From Clostridium sp. CAG:221 (lineage in GTDB: Bacteria; Bacillota; Clostridia; Clostridiales; Clostridiaceae): a stretch of 11,127 nt of DNA. Of this stretch, positions 1 to 6,304 are shown one piece after another. The DNA lies in NCBI GenBank assembly GCA_000435835.1, contig FR883379.1, positions 1 to 11,127 of the forward strand, in the 5' to 3' direction. Both the position numbers and the translations under genes were made by a program. The notes under the pieces were generated by a model, which did no database searches, was not told the origin of the DNA, and saw nothing but the letters and a program-made list of their open reading frames with translations. Position 1 is the stretch's first letter. The number at the start of each line of letters is the position of its first letter.

Positions 1-14
1 CTTTATCTCCACCA
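1..14 (+). tRNA. 3' end of a tRNA (partial, identity unknown)
   Basis: The window opens with TATCTCC (4-10), a discriminator A at 11 and CCA at 12-14, immediately followed by an intrinsic terminator. That is the expected layout of an acceptor-stem 3' strand, discriminator and encoded CCA end; the matching 5' strand GGAGATA would lie outside the window. The amino acid identity cannot be read because the anticodon is missing. It could instead be the end of another transcript that happens to finish in CCACCA. Confidence 0.5.
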
Positions 15-15
15 T

Positions 16-50
16 AAAGCTACGAATTATTTCGTAGCTTTTTTGTTTTA
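16..50 (+). terminator. Intrinsic terminator after the partial tRNA
   Basis: A perfect 11-bp stem (AAAGCTACGAA at 16-26, TTCGTAGCTTT at 31-41) with a TTAT loop is followed by a T-rich tail. It ends whatever transcript enters from the left edge, presumably the tRNA. Confidence 0.85.
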
Positions 51-230
51 TCCGAAATTTTAATTGAAAATAATATGTCGTAAATTGAATAAAAAAATAT
101 TTTAAAATTTATACAGATTATTTAAATATAATATATAATTATATTAAGGCACGTATACACTATTATAAAGATAAGTCAATTATGAAATAATTCTATAATT
201 ATTTTTATAAAAAATTAGGGATGTGAATGT

Positions 231-386
231 ATGGAAAAAAGGACTGAATTAGAGAAAATGATAGTTGAATTAAAACTAGCAAAAAGAGAATTAGTGTTGC
301 TGGGAAAAAACACAAATATAGTAGATGAGAAAATAAAGAATATAGAAAAGAGATTAGCTAGTGAAAATGTAATGGAAGTTAGATAG
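231..386 (+). CDS. Small charged helical protein, 51 aa, unknown function
   Basis: The frame runs from ATG at 231 to TAG at 384-386, with AGGG at 217-220 as a plausible but modest ribosome binding site. The product is rich in Lys, Glu, Leu and Ile (MEKRTELEKMIVELKLAKRE...) and has leucine/isoleucine spacing typical of an amphipathic helix or short helical hairpin: helix about 3-24, turn near GKNTN at 25-29, second helix about 31-45. It has no Cys, no signal peptide and no membrane segment. The length and two-helix pattern recall Spo0E-type aspartyl-phosphate phosphatases, but the SQELD-like signature of that family is absent, so I do not assign it. It is followed after 120 nt by the zinc-ribbon gene on the same strand. 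The codon use and defined ends make a real gene likely. Confidence 0.6.
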   Translation: MEKRTELEKMIVELKLAKRELVLLGKNTNIVDEKIKNIEKRLASENVMEVR

Positions 387-393
387 CTAAAAT

Positions 394-410
394 AAAACTA
401 GAGAGTTTTT
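394..410 (+). terminator. Weak hairpin with short T tract
   Basis: AAAACT (394-399), loop AGAG, AGTTTT (404-409) then one more T. The stem is only 6 bp and AT-rich, so it is at best a leaky terminator between the 51-aa gene and the zinc-ribbon gene. Confidence 0.25.
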
Positions 411-506
411 GAAAATATATTTTAAACTATGAGTAATATATAGATAATCAAATGCATAATAATTGATGATAAGAGTATATTGGGATAAGTATAAGGAGGA
501 ATCGTA

Positions 507-950
507 GTGATAAGAACTGTGGTTTGTGAAAAGGAAGGATGTAGTGGAAATATTTTTTCTATAGAATCAGAGGATGGACGATTAAAATTAATATGCAAAA
601 ATTGCTCAAGTGAATACTATTTAGATACAAATTATTATGATTTTATTATGTTATCAATTTGTTCAAAGTGTAATAATGATGGTTTTAAAATTTATAGAGA
701 TACAGAAAACAATAATGTTTACCTTAAATGTTCAAAGTGTGGCTCACCTCCAGAGAAGATATATATAGATATAGATGGAAATCAAGTATCATATGAAACA
801 AAAGTATTAAATGATGTTAAAGATCTTTTATACAAAATTGAACAAAGAATATATGGTATGGAAGTAAAAATACAGGATTTGCAAGGAAGTCAAAATATAT
901 TAGAGGAGTCACTGGCATATATTAATAAGTATTTAGTTGAAAAGAATTAA
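507..950 (+). CDS. Double zinc-ribbon protein with C-terminal coiled coil, 147 aa
   Basis: The GTG start at 507 is set by a near-perfect AAGGAGGA (493-500) six bases upstream. The product has two successive four-cysteine knuckle pairs: C7/C12 with C30/C33, then C52/C55 with C75/C78, each typical of a zinc ribbon. Residues about 95-145 (VLNDVKDLLYKIEQRIYGMEVKIQ...) are Lys/Glu/Leu-rich and look like a coiled coil. There is no membrane segment. Zinc ribbons of this sort usually bind nucleic acid or protein partners. I cannot name a family and infer only a cytosolic metal-binding adaptor, possibly oligomeric through the C-terminal helix. The VanZ-family gene follows 44 nt downstream on the same strand without a terminator, so the two are probably co-transcribed. 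Confidence 0.8.
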   Translation: MIRTVVCEKEGCSGNIFSIESEDGRLKLICKNCSSEYYLDTNYYDFIMLSICSKCNNDGFKIYRDTENNNVYLKCSKCGSPPEKIYIDIDGNQVSYETKVLNDVKDLLYKIEQRIYGMEVKIQDLQGSQNILEESLAYINKYLVEKN

Positions 951-994
951 TAAGTTAAGTTATGTAACAAATGATTTAGAGGGTAGGAGAAGTA

Positions 995-1450
995 ATGAAG
1001 CAGCAGAAGAAAAAGAAGAAATTAATTTCATGGATATTATTATTATCATGGATGGTTTTTATATTTTATATGTCTCAACAAACAGGACAAGTATCATCTG
1101 GCCAAAGTGGTAAAATAGTATTATTATTATCTAAAATCGGTATTGAGATATCACAAGATAATATAAGTAAAATAACATTTATTATAAGAAAATCAGCGCA
1201 TTTTAGTGAATACTTTGTTTTATATATTTTATTATTTAATGTAATTAAGAATTACATTCACAGTAAGAAGATAATCTTGTACTCTATTATGGGAGTTATA
1301 ATTTATGCTGCTTCAGATGAGTTTCATCAGTATTTTGTACCAGGAAGAAGTGCAGCAATTAAGGATGTTTTTATAGATACTTGTGGAGGAATTGCAGCTT
1401 CTATAGTTAATAATTTGTTTTATAAGGTTAAAAACATGATAAAAATTTAA
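995..1450 (+). CDS. VanZ family membrane protein
   Basis: This 151-aa protein starts at ATG 995, preceded by GGGTAGGAGA (981-990). It has a lysine-rich cytosolic N-terminus (2-9), then hydrophobic segments at about 11-27, 72-86, 93-107 and 127-140. The VanZ-family signatures are clear: MSQQTG after the first segment (26-31), RKSAHFSEYF (65-74) and SDEFHQYFVPGRSAAIKDVFID (about 107-128). VanZ in enterococci gives low-level teicoplanin resistance, but most clostridial homologues have no known role and are only presumed to act at the cell envelope. This one should not be called a resistance gene from sequence. It is the last gene before a strong terminator and probably shares a transcript with the zinc-ribbon gene. 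Confidence 0.88.
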   Translation: MKQQKKKKKLISWILLLSWMVFIFYMSQQTGQVSSGQSGKIVLLLSKIGIEISQDNISKITFIIRKSAHFSEYFVLYILLFNVIKNYIHSKKIILYSIMGVIIYAASDEFHQYFVPGRSAAIKDVFIDTCGGIAASIVNNLFYKVKNMIKI

Positions 1451-1456
1451 CCAATG

Positions 1457-1505
1457 AAACTACTAATAATGTCAAATTGCATTATTAGTAGTTTTTTTTT
1501 TTTTT
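1457..1505 (+). terminator. Strong intrinsic terminator after the vanZ-like gene
   Basis: A 15-bp perfect stem pairs 1457-1471 (AAACTACTAATAATG) with 1480-1494, with an 8-nt loop, and runs into 14 consecutive T residues (1492-1505). This closes the unit that begins at 231 or 507. Confidence 0.9.
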
Positions 1506-1640
1506 GAAAAAATATAATTATGAATAACTAAATCGTTAAAAAAACATATAATAAGTTATAAATATTCTATTATTCCTTGTATTATTTAACATATAAATAG
1601 TAAAAATGTATATAATTAATGAAAAAATTAAAAAAAATGT

Positions 1641-1669
1641 TTGATTTTGTTATTATATCAATATATAAT
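1641..1669 (+). promoter_or_regulatory. Sigma-A-type promoter of the AbgT-family gene
   Basis: TTGATT (1641-1646), 17-bp spacer, TATAAT (1664-1669). The expected start near 1676 gives a leader of about 68 nt. The -35 lies inside one arm of a 10-bp inverted repeat (see findings). Confidence 0.6.
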
Positions 1670-1743
1670 GAAAACATAGCAAATGAAATTTTAAAAAAAA
1701 CAAATTGCAAAATCAAATTTAAAAAACTTAGGAGGCGTATGGG

Positions 1744-3276
1744 ATGAATGAGAACAAAAAGAAAAAAGGTTTTCTAGGTACTGTTGAGAGAGTAGGAAAT
1801 GCCTTACCACATCCAGCAATTATTTTCTTATTATTATGTGTAATAATAGCAGTGGTGTCACATATATGTGCTAAATTAGGTGTATCAGTTACTTATACAG
1901 GATTAGATAGATCAACAAATGAAATAAAAGAAATGTCTTCATCAATTGTAAGTTTGCTTAGTCCTGAAGGAATAAGATATATGTTTACTTCAGCAGTAAC
2001 AAACTTTACAGGATTTGCACCATTAGGTACAGTGCTTGTTGCAATAATTGGTGTAGGTGTAGCTGAAGGATCAGGATTAATAGGAGCTTGCTTAACAAAA
2101 CTAGTAAGTAGTACACCTAAAAGATTAATAACTCTAGTAGTTGTTTTTGCGGGGGTAATGTCAAGTATAGCATCAGATGCAGGATATGTAGTTTTAATAC
2201 CTTTAGGTGCTGTTGTATTTATGAGTTTTGGAAGACATCCATTAGCAGGTATCGCTGCAGCTTTTGCAGGGGTATCAGGAGGATTTAGTGCTAACCTTAT
2301 GGTTGGATCAACAGATGCTTTATTATCTGGAATCAGTACTGAAGCTGCTAAAATGGCAGATGCTACTACAACTGTAGGAATTACTGATAACTGGTACTTT
2401 ATTATAGCATCAACATTCCTAATAACTATTTTAGGAACAATAGTAACAGAATTTATAGTTGAACCAAAGTTAGGTAAATATAAGGGATCTGTAACTGAAA
2501 CATTAGCAGATTTAACTGCTGAACAAAAAAGAGGATTAAGATTTGCAGGAATCGCTTTAGTATTATTCTTAATAGGTATGGCATTATTAGTTGTACCAGA
2601 GAGTGGGGTATTAAGAAATCCTGAAACAGGAGAAATTCTTACATCACCATTTATGTCATCAATCGTTGTTATTATTTCTTTACTATTCTTAATTCCAGGG
2701 ATTGCTTATGGAATTGGTGCTAGAGAAATAAAAGATAGTAATCAAGTAGTTAATTTAATGAGTAAAAGTATGGCTTCTATGGGATCATACATAATATTAG
2801 TATTCTTTGCTGCTCAATTCGTAGCATACTTCAGCTATACAAATATGGGGACTGTAATAGCTGTTAAGGGAGCAAACTTATTAAAGAATATAGGGTTAAA
2901 AGGAATTCCGTTAATATTATTATTTATAATTGTTGCAGCATTTATAAATATATTCATGGGATCAGCTTCAGCTAAATGGGCAATAATGGCACCAATATTT
3001 GTGCCAATGTTAATGGAAATGGGTTATTCACCAGCTCTTACTCAAATGGCATACAGAATTGGAGATTCATCAACTAATTTAATATCACCATTAATGAGTT
3101 ACTTTGCATTAATAGTGGCATTTGCACAAAAATATGATGATGAATCAGGAGCAGGAACTATAATTTCAACTATGTTACCTTATTCAATGATATTCTTAAT
3201 AGGATGGTCATTACTACTAGTAGTATGGTTTGTTTTAGGACTTCCATTAGGACCAGGAGTAGGAATGGGAATTTAA
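1744..3276 (+). CDS. AbgT family transporter (p-aminobenzoyl-glutamate type)
   Basis: A 510-aa polytopic membrane protein starting at ATG 1744 with AGGAGG (1730-1735) eight bases upstream. The N-terminal ERVGNALPHPAIIF (15-28) followed by a long hydrophobic helix is characteristic of the AbgT family, as is the overall length near 510. There are about a dozen hydrophobic segments, including a conserved-looking SSIASDAGYVVLIPLGA stretch near 140-156, a glycine-rich GGFSANLMVGSTDALLSG region near 179-196, and FINIFMGSASAKWAIMAPIFVPM near 401-423. Family members import p-aminobenzoyl-glutamate (E. coli AbgT) or export p-aminobenzoate and sulfonamides (MtrF, YdaH); direction and substrate cannot be told from sequence. 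No abgA/abgB hydrolase genes are adjacent, and the gene has its own promoter and terminator, so it looks monocistronic. Confidence 0.93.
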   Translation: MNENKKKKGFLGTVERVGNALPHPAIIFLLLCVIIAVVSHICAKLGVSVTYTGLDRSTNEIKEMSSSIVSLLSPEGIRYMFTSAVTNFTGFAPLGTVLVAIIGVGVAEGSGLIGACLTKLVSSTPKRLITLVVVFAGVMSSIASDAGYVVLIPLGAVVFMSFGRHPLAGIAAAFAGVSGGFSANLMVGSTDALLSGISTEAAKMADATTTVGITDNWYFIIASTFLITILGTIVTEFIVEPKLGKYKGSVTETLADLTAEQKRGLRFAGIALVLFLIGMALLVVPESGVLRNPETGEILTSPFMSSIVVIISLLFLIPGIAYGIGAREIKDSNQVVNLMSKSMASMGSYIILVFFAAQFVAYFSYTNMGTVIAVKGANLLKNIGLKGIPLILLFIIVAAFINIFMGSASAKWAIMAPIFVPMLMEMGYSPALTQMAYRIGDSSTNLISPLMSYFALIVAFAQKYDDESGAGTIISTMLPYSMIFLIGWSLLLVVWFVLGLPLGPGVGMGI

Positions 3277-3358
3277 TATAATTATGAAATATGAATGATG
3301 AATTAATGTACAAGCTGTATAAATAGATTACAAATATTTTTAAGAATTATTCATGATT

Positions 3359-3395
3359 AAAAGGAACTATATCAGATAGATATAGTTCCTTTTTT
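3359..3395 (+). terminator. Intrinsic terminator after the AbgT-family gene
   Basis: A 15-bp stem AAAAGGAACTATATC (3359-3373) pairs with GATATAGTTCCTTTT (3379-3393) around a 5-nt loop, and the 3' arm merges into a run of T residues. Confidence 0.9.
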
Positions 3396-3430
3396 GTACT
3401 TAAAAATAATTTAGGGGTAAGGTCTAAGGT

Positions 3431-3461
3431 TAAATAATAAATAATAAATAATAAATAATAA
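3431..3461. repeat. Short tandem repeat, 7-bp unit TAAATAA x about 4.4
   Basis: Four complete TAAATAA units followed by TAA lie in the 421-nt gap between the AbgT-family gene and the EF-G-like gene. It is a simple AT-rich array with no coding overlap and could vary in copy number by slippage. The rest of 3396-3564 shows no gene and no structure I can name. Confidence 0.85.
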
Positions 3462-3564
3462 GCAATGTAAATTAAAAGGGATAAATACTATTAAATAAGG
3501 GAATAATTTTATAACAATAGGAAGTAAATAAAATACTTTGGAAATATTACGAGGCTTGTACTAT

Positions 3565-3594
3565 TTGAACATATTAAAACATAAAAATTTAATA
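3565..3594 (+). promoter_or_regulatory. Possible promoter of the EF-G-like gene
   Basis: TTGAAC (3565-3570), 18-bp spacer, TTAATA (3589-3594). The -10 is imperfect and the region is AT-rich enough to produce chance matches; a second -10-like TATAAA at 3623-3628 lacks a good -35. If used, the leader would be roughly 100 nt. Confidence 0.3.
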
Positions 3595-3650
3595 GATATT
3601 TATTAAGTTAAATGGTTTTAATTATAAATATACTAACACTATATATAAGA

Positions 3651-3697
3651 AAGGTGGGTGAAGGATAGTACTTAGAGCAAGTATTATCTAAGATATC
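3651..3697 (+). promoter_or_regulatory. Hairpin separating Shine-Dalgarno from the start codon
   Basis: An SD-like AAGGTGGGTGAAGG (3651-3664) sits 33 or more bases before ATG 3698, and no SD is at the normal distance. Between them GATAGTACTT (3664-3673) and AAGTATTATC (3679-3688) form a 10-bp stem with one G-U pair and an AGAGC loop. Folding it leaves about 15 nt between AAGGTGG and the ATG, or about 9 nt measured from the GAAGG end. A competing 6-bp stem, CTTAGA (3671-3676) with TCTAAG (3687-3692), is mutually exclusive with the first. The structure is read directly; a role in initiation is inference. Confidence 0.5.
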
Positions 3698-5785
3698 ATG
3701 AAAAACTACAATTTTGAAAATTTAAGAAATGTAGGGTTGATAGGACATGGTGCTACAGGAAAGACATCATTGGCTGAGGCATTACTGTATTATACAGGCA
3801 CTACTGATAGACTTGGAAAAAATGAAGATGGAACCACTGTAATGGATTACGAAGTAGAAGAAAAGAAGAGAGGTATTTCTTTATCGACTTCTATAGCTTA
3901 TGTTGAATCCAATAATACAAAGATTAATATAGTTGATATGCCTGGATATTTTGATTTTGAAGGCGAAATGATACAAGGAATGAAAGCTATAGATATAGCA
4001 ACAATTGTAGTATGTGCTGTATCAGGTGTTGAAGTAGGAGCAGAAAAAGCATGGAAGTATTGTAATAAAATAAATCTTCCAAGAGCATTTTTTATAAATA
4101 AAATGGATAGGGAAAATGCAGATTTTGATAAGACATTAGAACAAATGAAAGAAAAATTTGGAATTGGCGTAGTACCTATAGAATATCCAATTGGAAAAGA
4201 AGATAATTTTATTGGTGTAGTAAATATTATTTCACAAAAAGCATTTAAATTAGATAATAAGACCAAAAAAATGGTAAGTATAGATATTCCTGCAGATCTT
4301 ATTGATAAAGTAAATGAATGTAGACAAATTATAATGGAAACAGTTGCTGAAACTGATGAAGAATTGTTAGAAAAATATTTGGAAAATGGAGAACTTAGTG
4401 ATGAAGATATATATTCAGGGCTTATTAAAGGATGTTCTGACGGAGAAATAGCTCCTGTATTATGTGGAAGTGCTACAAAAGTAATTGGTATTCAATCAAT
4501 GCTGGAAAACATTATAGGATGTTTCCCATCACCTAAATACTCACTTTCTCATAAAGCAATTGATATAGATACTGGTGATGAAATTTCTATGAAGATTGAA
4601 GAAGATAAGCCATTTTCAGCTTACGTATTTAAGACTATAGCGGATCCTTTTGTAGGAAAGATTTCATTGTTTAAAGTAATTACTGGAAAGTTAAATGGAG
4701 ATACAGTAGTGAAGAATACTAGCAGTGGTAAACAAGAAAAACTATCTCATTTATTCTTTATGAGAGGAAAAAATCAAATTGCTACTGATGAAATAATTGC
4801 AGGAGATATAGGCGCAGTAGCTAAATTACAATTTACATCAACTGGTGATACTTTATGTAGTCAAGAGCTTAATATTAAATATAATAAGATTAATCTTCCT
4901 GTACCAGTTATGCCAATGGCAATACTTCCTAAAGCAAAGGGTGATGAAGAAAAGATTTCTTTGGCTCTATCTAAGCTTAATGAAGAGGATCCTGTTTTTA
5001 AAATTGAAAGAGATAAAGAAAATGCAGAGACTATAATTTGGGGATTAGGAGAAACTCACTTAGAAGTAATAGCTAGTAGAATAAAAAATAAATTTGGAGC
5101 AGAGGTTATTTTACAGACACCAAAGGTTCCATATAGGGAAACTATTAAAGGTAAGGCTGATGTTCAAGGAAAACACAAGAAACAATCAGGAGGACATGGT
5201 CAATATGGTGATGTTAAGATAAAATTTGAACCAAGAAACGATGGTGAACTTGATTTAGATTTTGTTGATAAAGTAGTAGGTGGAGCTGTTCCAAGAAACT
5301 TTATACCAGCAGTAGAAAAAGGATTAAGGGAATGTATGTCTAGTGGTGTTTTGGCTGGCTATCCTGTTATAGGAGTCAGAGCAATATTGTATGATGGTTC
5401 ATATCATCCTGTGGACTCATCAGAAATGGCTTTCAAAATAGCAGCATCCATAGCATACAAAAAAGGCTTAGAAAGTGCAAAGCCTATCTTGTTGGAACCT
5501 ATAATGAATGTAGAAATTATGGTTCCAGATGAATATATGGGTGATGTAATGGGTGATATAAATAAAAAAAGAGGTCGAGTTATGGGAATGGAACAAGTTG
5601 GTGATGAACAAAAAGTTATTGCTGAAGTTCCTATGGCTGAAATGTTTAATTACACTACGTCATTAAGAGCTATGACTCAAGCAAGAGGAAGCTATGTAAG
5701 TACCTTTAGTAGATATGAAGAAGTACCAGAATCAGAACTAGCAAAAATATTAAATGAAGCAAAGAACTTAAAGGCAGAAGCTTAA
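3698..5785 (+). CDS. Elongation factor G-like translational GTPase (FusA2/EF-G-like paralogue)
   Basis: A 695-aa protein with full EF-G architecture. The GTP-binding domain carries the P-loop GHGATGKT (16-23), switch I RGIS (58-61), G3 DMPGY (80-84) and G4 NKMD (134-137), with a G5-like CGSA following. Domain II covers about 300-385. Domain IV carries GGHGQYGDV (near 500) and YHPVDSSEMAFK (near 570), and a domain V tail contains the MGDINKKRGRVMGMEQ motif. Canonical EF-G has AHIDAGKT and DTPGH; the changes here, especially His to Tyr in G3, place it with the EF-G-like paralogues rather than the main fusA. The location outside a str operon (no rpsL, rpsG or tuf nearby) agrees. Its cellular role is unsettled; related mycobacterial EF-G2 reportedly lacks ribosome-dependent GTPase activity. 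The ATG at 3698 is the only start that keeps the family N-terminus: an in-frame stop lies at 3689-3691. Confidence 0.92.
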   Translation: MKNYNFENLRNVGLIGHGATGKTSLAEALLYYTGTTDRLGKNEDGTTVMDYEVEEKKRGISLSTSIAYVESNNTKINIVDMPGYFDFEGEMIQGMKAIDIATIVVCAVSGVEVGAEKAWKYCNKINLPRAFFINKMDRENADFDKTLEQMKEKFGIGVVPIEYPIGKEDNFIGVVNIISQKAFKLDNKTKKMVSIDIPADLIDKVNECRQIIMETVAETDEELLEKYLENGELSDEDIYSGLIKGCSDGEIAPVLCGSATKVIGIQSMLENIIGCFPSPKYSLSHKAIDIDTGDEISMKIEEDKPFSAYVFKTIADPFVGKISLFKVITGKLNGDTVVKNTSSGKQEKLSHLFFMRGKNQIATDEIIAGDIGAVAKLQFTSTGDTLCSQELNIKYNKINLPVPVMPMAILPKAKGDEEKISLALSKLNEEDPVFKIERDKENAETIIWGLGETHLEVIASRIKNKFGAEVILQTPKVPYRETIKGKADVQGKHKKQSGGHGQYGDVKIKFEPRNDGELDLDFVDKVVGGAVPRNFIPAVEKGLRECMSSGVLAGYPVIGVRAILYDGSYHPVDSSEMAFKIAASIAYKKGLESAKPILLEPIMNVEIMVPDEYMGDVMGDINKKRGRVMGMEQVGDEQKVIAEVPMAEMFNYTTSLRAMTQARGSYVSTFSRYEEVPESELAKILNEAKNLKAEA

Positions 5786-5788
5786 AAT

Positions 5789-5821
5789 AATAAGAGGTGG
5801 AATTATACTCCACCTCTTATT
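5789..5821 (+). terminator. GC-containing hairpin after the EF-G-like gene
   Basis: AATAAGAGGTGGA (5789-5801) pairs perfectly with TCCACCTCTTATT (5809-5821) around a 7-nt loop, 3 nt after the stop codon. It is stable but lacks a T tract (it continues CTCTAATAAA), so termination may be partial, or it may instead protect the 3' end of the mRNA. Confidence 0.65.
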
Positions 5822-5831
5822 CTCTAATAAA

Positions 5832-5859
5832 TTGTATTTCTATATGAATAAAATATAAT
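5832..5859 (+). promoter_or_regulatory. Promoter of the 78-aa orphan gene
   Basis: TTGTAT (5832-5837), 16-bp spacer, TATAAT (5854-5859), about 60 nt before the start codon at 5925. It starts just after the hairpin that ends the EF-G-like unit. Confidence 0.55.
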
Positions 5860-5924
5860 TTATTTACATAAATTATTATTGAGTAAAAATATAGATGGAC
5901 TAAAGTAGTAGGAGGATATTAAAT

Positions 5925-6161
5925 ATGCCTGACTATAGAATGGATATAAAGGGAAAGCTAGGACTAGGAGAATATAGTGATATATATGACTATATGGGAA
6001 TAGTTGATAAAAATGATAATTTTACAATTACTTTAGATGCATCAAATAAACAGCACATAAATATAATTACTTCGATGTTAAGAGAAGGGAATTTTGTAAT
6101 AATAGATCAAGGAATTGATACACTTGGAGGTTATTATATTAATGCTAATAAGTATAAATAA
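5925..6161 (+). CDS. Hypothetical protein, 78 aa
   Basis: ATG at 5925 follows AGGAGG (5910-5915) with a 9-nt gap, so expression is well supported. The product has no Cys, no signal peptide and no membrane segment. Alternating hydrophobic residues in MGIVDKNDNFTITLD (24-38), NFVIIDQGI (56-64) and GGYYINANKYK suggest a small beta-rich cytosolic fold with one helix near NKQHINIITSMLREG (41-55). I do not recognise a family. It has its own promoter and a terminator-like hairpin, and its neighbours (EF-G-like gene, cinA) give no functional clue. Confidence 0.75.
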   Translation: MPDYRMDIKGKLGLGEYSDIYDYMGIVDKNDNFTITLDASNKQHINIITSMLREGNFVIIDQGIDTLGGYYINANKYK

Positions 6162-6165
6162 TATA

Positions 6166-6194
6166 TCTCTAGAGCTTTAAGCTTTAGGGATTTT
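6166..6194 (+). terminator. Terminator-like hairpin after the 78-aa gene
   Basis: TCTCTAGAGC (6166-6175) pairs with GCTTTAGGGA (6181-6190) with two G-U pairs and a TTTAA loop, then TTTT (6191-6194). It lies 4 nt after the stop codon. Confidence 0.6.
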
Positions 6195-6242
6195 AAATTT
6201 GTGAATAAATAAGAATATATAAATTAAATTTATATTTTATAA

Positions 6243-6270
6243 TTAATTAATTGGATATAGATGGTATAAT
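6243..6270 (+). promoter_or_regulatory. Extended -10 promoter of cinA
   Basis: TATAAT (6265-6270) is preceded by TGG (6262-6264), matching the extended -10 form TGnTATAAT. The -35 is weak (TTAATT at 6243-6248, 16-bp spacer). A 7-bp inverted repeat, TTCAATT (6270-6276) and AATTGAA (6284-6290), lies between the -10 and the SD and could be a short leader hairpin or an operator. Confidence 0.55.
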
Positions 6271-6304
6271 TCAATTATAAGTAAATTGAATTGAGGTGAA
6301 AGAT

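Noticed and set aside
144..178. Promoter for the 51-aa gene, including a sporulation-sigma type around GTATACACTAT
   Set aside because: The region is AT-rich with several -10-like strings (also TTGAAT at 85-90 with TTTATA at 108-113), but no pair matches a consensus well enough to choose.
995..1450. Glycopeptide resistance determinant (VanZ)
   Set aside because: Only the family is supported; no vanHAX or vanRS genes are nearby and most VanZ-like proteins are not resistance factors.
3431..3461. CRISPR-like array
   Set aside because: The unit is only 7 bp with no spacers; it is a simple tandem repeat.
3898..4266. 122-codon minus-strand frame inside the EF-G-like gene
   Set aside because: Antisense to the GTPase domain, with no SD and no motif.
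4845..5036. 63-codon plus-strand frame inside the EF-G-like gene
   Set aside because: An alternative frame within a well-supported gene, with no SD or recognisable domain.
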